DNA of 13,112 bases. Origin: Cyanobacteria bacterium K_DeepCast_35m_m2_023 (GTDB taxonomy: Bacteria > Cyanobacteriota > Cyanobacteriia > PCC-6307 > Cyanobiaceae). The notes below the pieces were generated by a model, which did not search any database, had not been told where the DNA came from, and saw only the letters and a program-made list of their open reading frames with translations. The DNA lies in contig VGQR01000023.1 of NCBI GenBank assembly GCA_016882345.1, positions 1 to 13,112 on the forward strand, in the 5' to 3' direction. This document shows positions 6,164 through 11,958 of this stretch, piece by piece; the first letter of the stretch is position 1, and every line of letters begins with the position of its first letter. A program made the translations under genes and the position numbers.

Positions 6164-8284
6164 ATGTCAACCACCACACCGATCGTGGCTGCTTACTTTC
6201 CCGAGTGGGCGATCTACGGCCGCGATGTGCAGATCGCCGATGTGCCGGCCGATCGCCTGACCCACCTGATCTACGCCTTTACGCGCATCGGTAGCGATGG
6301 CCGCCTGCAGCTGTTTGACAGTTACGCCGCCACCGAAAAGCGCTTCACCGATCCCGACGATGCGGTTGGCGGTGAGGCCGACAGTTGGTCCTACGCGCCC
6401 GAGGATCCGCGCAGCGCGCAGACCGTGTTCGGCAATTTCAACCAGATCGCCGAGCTCAAGGCCCTGCATCCACACCTGCGCACCAGCGTTGCCATCGGTG
6501 GCTGGACCTTGTCGGGCAACTTTTCAACGACCCTGGACACGGCCGCTGAGCGCGAGGTGTTCACCCAATCGGTGGTGGACTTTCTGCGCACATACACGAT
6601 GTTCGATGGAGTTGACTTCGACTGGGAGTACCCGGGTGGCGGTGGCCTCGACAGCAATGCCGTCTCCAGCGCTGATGGTGTCAACTATGTGGCGACCCTA
6701 GGGCTGCTGCGCCAGAAGCTCGATGCCCTTGGCGCCGAGCAGGGCCGGCGTTATGAGATCTCGGTGGCGTCGGCAGCCGGGGTCGACAAGATTCCCAATT
6801 TCCGCCTGAACGAGCTCAAGGAGTTTGTCGATTTCTTCAATGTGATGACCTACGACTTCCACGGCACCTGGGAGTCATCGACTGGTCATCAGGCTCCGCT
6901 GCGTGGCGATGCGATCGGTTACGACATCAGTACGGCGATCGAACGCTATTTGCAGGCCGGCGTTGACCCCGCACAGATCGTGCTGGGGGCCCCTGCTTAC
7001 ACCCGTGCCTGGACAGGGGTGCAGTCCAGTGCGGACGACTACGGAGTGAGCGATTACGGCTACCGCGACAACGCTTCTGGCGCCGCCCCTGGTTCCTTTG
7101 AAGCGGGGGTTTATGACTACAAAGATCTGCTGGCTCAGCGGCGCGCTGGCGGCTGGCAGCTGATCTGGGATGACAACGCCCAGGCCGCCTATCTGTGGAA
7201 CGCGGCTGAGCGCATCTTCAGTTCGTTCGAGACCCCGGCGACCATTGCCCTCAAGAGTGCCTGGGCACGCGAGAAGGGCCTTGGTGGTGTCATGTTTTGG
7301 GACCTCTCCAATGATGCGGTCGGTGATCAAGAGAGCCTGATTGAGGCGGCAGCCGATTTCTGGCTGAATGGCCGTAGCTTCGCTGACATCGCCGCGGCTT
7401 CAGGGTTGCGTTTTGACGCCATTGTCGGTGGCAATGGCCTGTTCGATCTGGCTGATGTGTTGCAGGATCCGACCAGTGGCGGCCCGGCTGTGCCGGTGGA
7501 GCTGCAGCCGCAGCCGCAGCCGGTGGTTCCGTTGCCTGTGGAGCCGACGCCCGTGGCACCTGCACCTGTGGAGCCGGTACCGGTGGTCAGTGGCGACCTC
7601 GCTGTGTCTCTGCAGCTCAGCAGTCAATGGAACGGTGCTTTAGAGGGACAGCTCGTTCTCTCCAACCAGGGGAGCCAGCTGCTCAACCAGTGGAGTGTCA
7701 GCTTCCGCAGTCGCTATGAATTGCGCGGTGTGTCCGATTTCAGCCTGCAGCAAAGCCAGCAAGCTGATGGCAGCTGGCTTGTGACGCTGAAGCCCCCCAG
7801 TTGGGGCATGCCTCTGCAGCCGGGCGCAGCGGCGCGCTCTTATGTGCAGGGCGTGATTCCAGCCGCTGGCCAGCTGAGCAGTCTTGATTCTGCGCTGGTG
7901 CTGCTCAACGGTGACGTCCTGGATGCTGTCCAGCCAGCACCCCAGGATCCGATCACCGGCGGCTTTGGCACCACCGTCCCCGTGTTGCTCCCCTCAGTGG
8001 ATGTGGTGGTCGGCAGCAGTGACACACAGCTGCAGGCGCGCAGTGAGCAGGCGGAACAGTTTCGACTGGGCTACGCCTGGGGCCGTCAGCTCACGATCGA
8101 AGGCTTTGACTCGGCTCGCGATCGCCTCGATTTGCGCGGTTTCTGGGCCGAAGGTCAGCAGGCCCGGGTGGTCGGCAGTGTTGACGGTGTCCGGGTTGAG
8201 CTCCCCTTCAATCAGCAGTCGGTTCTGCTGCGTGGTGTGGCTTTAGACCAGTGGACCCCCCAGAATCTGGAGATCTGGGCCTGA
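6164..8284 (+). CDS. GH18 chitinase with CBM2-like and RTX-like C-terminal domains
   Basis: A 706-residue, multi-domain enzyme predicted to hydrolyse chitin. Residues about 8-400 are a GH18 barrel: SVAIGGW (108-114), the catalytic DGVDFDWEYP (D148, D151, D153, acid E155), MTYDFHGTW (228-236) and GGVMFWDLSND ending in the barrel Trp379. A Pro/Gln/Val linker (about 445-476) follows, then a region resembling a CBM2 polysaccharide-binding fold (about 478-575; QWNGALEGQLVLSNQG, LLNQWSVSF, LQPGAAARSYV). The last about 87 residues (from D620; LGYAWGRQLTIEGFDSARDRLDLRGF) resemble the C-terminal domain of RTX/type I-secreted proteins. There is no N-terminal signal peptide: MSTTTPIVAAYFPEW enters the barrel directly. 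The protein contains no cysteine. The start is ATG 6164, with GAGGA at 6149-6153. It converges on the xdhC-like gene 30 bases away. The GH18 call is firm; export by a type I system is inference. Confidence 0.93.
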   Translation: MSTTTPIVAAYFPEWAIYGRDVQIADVPADRLTHLIYAFTRIGSDGRLQLFDSYAATEKRFTDPDDAVGGEADSWSYAPEDPRSAQTVFGNFNQIAELKALHPHLRTSVAIGGWTLSGNFSTTLDTAAEREVFTQSVVDFLRTYTMFDGVDFDWEYPGGGGLDSNAVSSADGVNYVATLGLLRQKLDALGAEQGRRYEISVASAAGVDKIPNFRLNELKEFVDFFNVMTYDFHGTWESSTGHQAPLRGDAIGYDISTAIERYLQAGVDPAQIVLGAPAYTRAWTGVQSSADDYGVSDYGYRDNASGAAPGSFEAGVYDYKDLLAQRRAGGWQLIWDDNAQAAYLWNAAERIFSSFETPATIALKSAWAREKGLGGVMFWDLSNDAVGDQESLIEAAADFWLNGRSFADIAAASGLRFDAIVGGNGLFDLADVLQDPTSGGPAVPVELQPQPQPVVPLPVEPTPVAPAPVEPVPVVSGDLAVSLQLSSQWNGALEGQLVLSNQGSQLLNQWSVSFRSRYELRGVSDFSLQQSQQADGSWLVTLKPPSWGMPLQPGAAARSYVQGVIPAAGQLSSLDSALVLLNGDVLDAVQPAPQDPITGGFGTTVPVLLPSVDVVVGSSDTQLQARSEQAEQFRLGYAWGRQLTIEGFDSARDRLDLRGFWAEGQQARVVGSVDGVRVELPFNQQSVLLRGVALDQWTPQNLEIWA
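7497..7588 (+). repeat. Low-complexity Pro-rich linker coding tract
   Basis: Imperfect repeats of Pro-Val, Gln-Pro and Val-Glu-Pro codons encode the linker between the chitinase catalytic domain and its CBM2-like domain. Such linkers vary in length between relatives and are typical of extracellular polysaccharide-degrading enzymes. Confidence 0.8.
8118..8125. repeat. HIP1 octamer GCGATCGC
   Basis: Exact copy of the cyanobacterial HIP1 palindrome, within the part of the chitinase gene that encodes the C-terminal domain. Confidence 0.7.
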
Positions 8285-8314
8285 TCAACACCAGCGGCTG
8301 CTGGGTCTTAGGGC

Positions 8315-9481
8315 TCAGTGGTGATGGATCGGCCCCAAGCTGTCGCACAGGGGTTGGCCACTGCCGCCCTGGCGCAGCATCACCACCTCGGCCAGGATCG
8401 CCAGTGCCATCTCTTCGGCCGAGCGTCCACCCAGATCCAGCCCGATCGGCGCCCGCAGTCGGCGGATCTCGGCTGCCTTGAGGCCGGCCTGCTGCAGGCG
8501 CTCGAGGCGGTCGGCGTTGGTGCGCCGCGAGCCCATGGCACCCACGTAGGCCGCAGGGCTGCGCAGCGCCAGGCACAGCGTGGGGATGTCGAACTTCGGG
8601 TCGTGGGTGAGCACGGCGATCACCGTGTCTGGGTGGATGGTCTGTTGCTCCATCCAGGTGTCGGGCCACTCGCAGACCACCGCATCGGCCATGGGGAAGC
8701 GGCGTTCGGTCGCAAATGGCTCGCGGGCATCGACGATCGTGACGCGATACCCCAGCTGGCGCGCCAGCTGGGCCAGAGCTGCGCTGCTGTCGATGGCTCC
8801 GATGATCCAGAAGGCCGGGCGCGGCCGGTGCAGCCTCAGCACCAGCGGCACCTGGGCGGGTTGCTCACCTGGATCGAGCCAGGCTTCACTGGGCCATTCG
8901 GGTGTCGTTCCCGCCTTGGTGGACGCAGGCTGGTTGTTGGCCTGCAGGCGCGTCCACAGCACGTCGGCTCTGGCGTTGAGGCTGGCGCAGCCCAGGCACC
9001 CGGCTGTCGTTCCCATCGATGTCAGCAGGCGCAAGCCCGCCTGTCCATCGAATCGACTGACCAGCAGGGCTGTTTGGTCCTGCGCGATGGCGCTGGCCAG
9101 GGCGGCCAGCACCGACGCTGTCGACTCCTGGTCGATTTCGGTTGCACCCCGGCCGGATGCCGCTCCGATGGCCTCGATCACCACGTCGAGGCTGCCGCCG
9201 CAGGTGAGACCGATGCTGAATGGGTCATCGCTGTCGACTGCGCCATATCGGCGCCGCTGGGGCTGGCCACTGGTAATCACGGCGGTAGCCGCGTCCAGCA
9301 GGTCGGCTTCGACACAGCCGCCGCTGACGGCTCCCACTACCGCGCCGCCCTGGCGCAGCAACAGGGAGGCTCCGGGCGGGCGGGGGGTGGAGCCTTCGAT
9401 CTGCACGACCGTGGCCAGGGCGACGGTTTCTCCGGCTTGAACCGCCTCCAGCAGCTCTTGCCAGAGCGGCATGCTGGCCAT
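8315..9481 (-). CDS. XdhC/CoxI family molybdo-enzyme maturation factor
   Basis: XdhC-type proteins bind finished Moco, protect it, and help load the sulfurated cofactor into xanthine-dehydrogenase-like enzymes. The 388-residue product shows both family domains. The N-terminal part has VVQIEGSTPRPPGASLLL (about 25-42), VSGGCVEADLLDA (52-64) and GLTCGGSLDVVIE (91-103). The C-terminal Rossmann-like part has FWIIGAIDSSAALAQLARQLGYRVTIVDAREPFATERRFP (224-263), LTHDPKFDIPTL (291-302), YVGAMGSRRT (312-321), and APIGLDLGGRSAEEMALAILAEVV. The GAID variant of the glycine loop replaces the more common GAGH. The start is ATG 9481 (MASMPLWQEL), where family similarity begins; the frame is open a further 54 codons to an ATG at 9643. 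It is on the same strand as the MocA-like gene, 305 bases downstream of it, and convergent with the chitinase gene. Confidence 0.9.
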   Translation of the reverse strand: MASMPLWQELLEAVQAGETVALATVVQIEGSTPRPPGASLLLRQGGAVVGAVSGGCVEADLLDAATAVITSGQPQRRRYGAVDSDDPFSIGLTCGGSLDVVIEAIGAASGRGATEIDQESTASVLAALASAIAQDQTALLVSRFDGQAGLRLLTSMGTTAGCLGCASLNARADVLWTRLQANNQPASTKAGTTPEWPSEAWLDPGEQPAQVPLVLRLHRPRPAFWIIGAIDSSAALAQLARQLGYRVTIVDAREPFATERRFPMADAVVCEWPDTWMEQQTIHPDTVIAVLTHDPKFDIPTLCLALRSPAAYVGAMGSRRTNADRLERLQQAGLKAAEIRRLRAPIGLDLGGRSAEEMALAILAEVVMLRQGGSGQPLCDSLGPIHHH

Positions 9482-9786
9482 CAGCGAAATCCGACAGTGC
9501 TGGCGGCAGCGTATCGGGTCGTTCTGGGGCCCAGGCCATCCCCTTGGCTGTGCGGCGTAGACGTCGGTGCGCTGAATGGCGCGGTCGTCACCCAGCATCA
9601 TCAGCGCAAATAGCTTCTCCTCGGCCGATTTGGCAAAGTCCATTCGCCAGCTGATGAAGGGTGTGCAATGGACGTCACAGCTGGCCAGCGCGGCATGCCC
9701 TCTGCCTGTCGCTCTTTGGGGGTACGTGGATTGCCTGATGATTGATTCGCAACTTGGCGGCGGCGCCTGGGTGCGTCAGCTCGGGT
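9482..9786. other. 305-base spacer between the mocA-like and xdhC-like genes
   Basis: No recognisable gene. On the minus strand the xdhC frame stays open up to an ATG at 9643, giving a possible 54-residue extension (MDFAKSAEEKLFALMMLGDD...), which has no family match I recognise. The inverted repeat TGGATG-TT-CATCCA lies just beyond it, at the very end of the mocA-like gene. No clear promoter boxes are visible. Confidence 0.5.
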
Positions 9787-10371
9787 TCATGGATGTTCAT
9801 CCAGGTCATCGCCGCTGGCCAGGTGCTCTAGGGGGATCAGCCGAGCGCTTTGGCGCTGCAGGTAGTGGCGCGCGCCGCGGTCACCCTTGAGCTCAGCCAC
9901 CAAGGCCGGCCAGTGCTGCTCACCGATCAGCACCGGATGGCCCTGCTGATTGCCATAGCAAGCAGCCACCAACGACTCGTGCTGGTCGCAGAGGTGCGCC
10001 ACCGCCGCAGGGGTGAGGCCTGGCAGGTCCACCAGGGTGACCACGGCCCGCCGTGGGCCTGCCTCAGTTGACCCGACAGCGGGTTCTGCCAGCAGATGCG
10101 TCAGGCCAACGCGCAGAGAACCCCCCATGCCGTTTGGCCAGTCGGCGTTGACGATCACTTCGGCATCGGCAACGGGGCCCACCCAGGCCCCCAGCACCAC
10201 CAGCACCCGCGGGCAGCCTCCCTGGCGCAGGACCCGCACGACCCGATCGACGAGCCGTTCACCATCGATGCAGACCGTTGCCTTGGGGCCGCCGAAACGG
10301 CGGCCCGCCCCCGCTGCCAGCACCAGGCCGATGGACTGCCAGTTGTGTCGGGCCTGGTCTGCCGCGAGCAT
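9787..10371 (-). CDS. MocA-type molybdenum cofactor nucleotidyltransferase
   Basis: A 194-residue NTP-transferase, the length usual for MocA/MobA-like enzymes, which attach CMP (MocA) or GMP (MobA) to molybdopterin. Motifs seen are the nucleotide-binding LVLAAGAGRRFGGPK (16-30), NADWPNGMGGSLRVGL (75-90), the metal-site VDLPGLTP (114-121), and QGHPVLIG (143-150) followed by GDRGARH (163-169). The LAAG...RFG form and the GMGGSL segment favour MocA (cytidylyl transfer) over MobA, which usually has LAGG...RMG, but specificity cannot be proved from sequence. The start is ATG 10371, about 15 residues before the first motif; the open frame continues upstream only as antisense of the TSUP gene. It is divergent from the TSUP gene with just 27 bases between start codons. 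Its likely partner is the XdhC-type protein downstream. Confidence 0.88.
   Translation of the reverse strand: MLAADQARHNWQSIGLVLAAGAGRRFGGPKATVCIDGERLVDRVVRVLRQGGCPRVLVVLGAWVGPVADAEVIVNADWPNGMGGSLRVGLTHLLAEPAVGSTEAGPRRAVVTLVDLPGLTPAAVAHLCDQHESLVAACYGNQQGHPVLIGEQHWPALVAELKGDRGARHYLQRQSARLIPLEHLASGDDLDEHP
10286..10306. repeat. 9-bp perfect hairpin in the nucleotide-binding loop codons of the mocA-like gene
   Basis: GGGCCGCCG, the loop AAA and CGGCGGCCC form a perfect stem about 65 bases inside the mocA-like gene. On the minus strand it encodes the GRRFGGP part of the glycine-rich loop. The dyad may simply follow from GC-rich Gly/Arg codon choice. Confidence 0.7.
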
Positions 10372-10398
10372 GCACCCACCGCTTTGTTCGCCTTCAGC

Positions 10399-11145
10399 AT
10401 GGCTGCCCCCGCCTTGATCGCTGCGCTGGCTGTGGTGGCGTTTCTCTATTCGGTGGTGGGCCATGCAGGGGCATCGGGCTACATCGCCGTGCTGGCTTTG
10501 GCGGGTCAATCGCCCGAGCAGATCAAGCCATTGGCGTTGCTGCTCAACACCGCCGTGGCCAGCATCGGCTGCTGCAATTTTCTGCGCGCCGGGCATCTGC
10601 CCTGGTCGCGGCTGTGGCCGGTGTACGTGCTTGCCGTTCCGGCGGCTTTTCTGGGCGGCTGGCTGCACCTGCCCAGCGTCTGGTTCCGCCGCCTGGTGGG
10701 GGTCGTGTTGTTGTTTGCCGCCTGGCGGCTCGGCGTTCGCGCGCAGGACCCGACGCAGGTGCAACCGCCCAGACCAGCGGTGCTGGCTGCCAGCGGCGGG
10801 GCGCTGGGCCTGCTCGCCGGTCTCACGGGAACCGGTGGTGGGGTGTTTCTGACGCCGCTGTTGTTGCTGTGCCGTTGGTGCAGCACCCGACAGGCCGCTG
10901 CGGTGTCGGTGTTGTTCATCCTGCTCAATTCCATCGCCGGTCTGGCCGGTCTGTGGTGGGCCAGGCCTGAGCTCCTGGCAGCCCAGTGGCGCCCGGAGCT
11001 GCTGGCGATGCTGGCTGCTGTGGCGCTCAGCGGTGGCATCGGCTCCGGCCTGGGTAGCCGTCACTGGCCGGTGGTCTGGATTCGCCGGGTCCTGGCTGGG
11101 GTGCTGGTGCTGGCTGGACTCAATCTGTTGGTCCAATCGCTGTGA
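10399..11145 (+). CDS. TauE/SafE (TSUP) family membrane protein
   Basis: A 248-residue polytopic membrane protein of the TSUP family, whose members move sulfite, organosulfonates or other small sulfur or carboxylate anions. Two related halves are visible. The first has FLYSVVGHAGASGYIAVLAL, then SPEQIKPLALLLNTAVASIG. The second starts GALGLLAGLTGTGGGVFLTPLLLL with the family glycine motif (G141-G148), then QAAAVSVLFILLNSIAGLAGL. A charged, Pro-rich loop (VRAQDPTQVQPPRP) separates them. Hydrophobic stretches suggest 7-8 helices. The start ATG 10399 lies right before the first helix. Substrate unknown; a role in sulfur supply or removal around Moco sulfuration is only a guess from the neighbours. 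It is divergent from the mocA-like gene and followed by 813 bases without a recognised gene. Confidence 0.87.
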   Translation: MAAPALIAALAVVAFLYSVVGHAGASGYIAVLALAGQSPEQIKPLALLLNTAVASIGCCNFLRAGHLPWSRLWPVYVLAVPAAFLGGWLHLPSVWFRRLVGVVLLFAAWRLGVRAQDPTQVQPPRPAVLAASGGALGLLAGLTGTGGGVFLTPLLLLCRWCSTRQAAAVSVLFILLNSIAGLAGLWWARPELLAAQWRPELLAMLAAVALSGGIGSGLGSRHWPVVWIRRVLAGVLVLAGLNLLVQSL

Positions 11146-11958
11146 TCAGCCGTCAACCGATCTGCGCGCGACCCCACAGCTGCCGATCAGAGCGGTTGGC
11201 GTCTGCTTTGTAACGGCCACAACGCTTTTGATGGTCGTCATGGCGTCAGGTCTGGCCAGTCGACCTTCGGGGTCCATCGCCTGTTGACGTCGCCGCCGAC
11301 GTGCAGGAGGTCGATGCGGCACTCGCGGTTGCATTTTGGAGTTGGGACCCCGTCCTCATGTCAGCCATCACCAGGATTGGGATGCGGTTCTTGAACGCTT
11401 TGGAGAGCTTTTCTTGGTTGCGTTGCCAATCCGTGCCTGAACGCCAGCCATGAGGTGGGAAATGGAGATCAGTTGTCTCGAGTGACGGTGAGCATTGTTC
11501 TGATTGGGTAGGCCATAGCCTCGATGTGAAATCAGTCGTGCAGCATCGTCAACGCCGCCAGGCTTCTGGATATTTTGCGCATGGACTGATTGCAAACAGC
11601 GTGTCAGTCAGTGCGTCGCTGCATGCAAGAGGCTTGCAAGTTTGCGGAATTGATTCGAACGTTTTTGGGGTAGCTGCTCTTCTTTGCGAGAATTTGTTGA
11701 CTGGGTTCAATGATTGCCTGTTCCCGCCTGGCTTTATTGGTCTTTCTTCTTGAGCGAATTGGTTGGGCCATGATTCGCAAGTGTGGCTGATCGCTTGAGT
11801 TGTCTGGTGTGGGCTTCTGTTTTCAGGTTCGTCAAGAACGACTCAGCCATGGTGCTCCTTGATGCTGTTGCCCACAGCTCAAGAGTTGCATGGCTGGATC
11901 CATTGCCGCAGGCGCCAGCGAGCGTTCATAGGGTTGAGCCGACACCGGCTTCATCGCC
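11146..11958. other. 813-base gene-poor region upstream of the YdeP-like gene
   Basis: No open frame here resembles a known family; the longest (11526-11753 plus, 75 codons; 11368-11595 minus, 75 codons) look like chance. The composition shifts: bases 11641-11760 are about 45 per cent G+C by direct count, against 75 per cent for 12061-12120. The pentamer TGATT recurs at 11501, 11587, 11651, 11711 and 11771, the last three exactly 60 bases apart. A small hairpin TGCAAG-AGG-CTTGCA is at 11624-11638, and GCGAAT/ATTCGC at 11754-11778. It could be a decayed gene remnant, an unrecognised small RNA, or a long regulatory leader. Confidence 0.5.

Noticed and set aside
8285..8314. Bidirectional terminator between the chitinase and xdhC-like genes (CCAGC-GGCT-GCTGG)
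   Set aside because: The stem is only 5 bp and no T-run follows on either strand.
8318..9613. 431-codon plus-strand open frame antisense to the xdhC-like gene
   Set aside because: Its product is rich in His, Gln, Arg and Gly with no domain pattern, as expected of a shadow frame in GC-rich DNA, and it lies opposite a well-conserved gene.
10372..11136. Upstream continuation of the minus-strand mocA frame across the TSUP gene
   Set aside because: The extra 255 codons are low-complexity (Gln/Arg/Gly-rich) and antisense to a clear membrane protein gene; MocA similarity begins after the ATG at 10371.
11201..11223. NtcA-type binding sites (GT-N10-AC matches, e.g. GTA-N8-AAC at 11210-11223)
   Set aside because: Only the minimal GTN10AC pattern is met, not GTA-N8-TAC, and there is no TAN3T box at the expected distance; such matches are common by chance.
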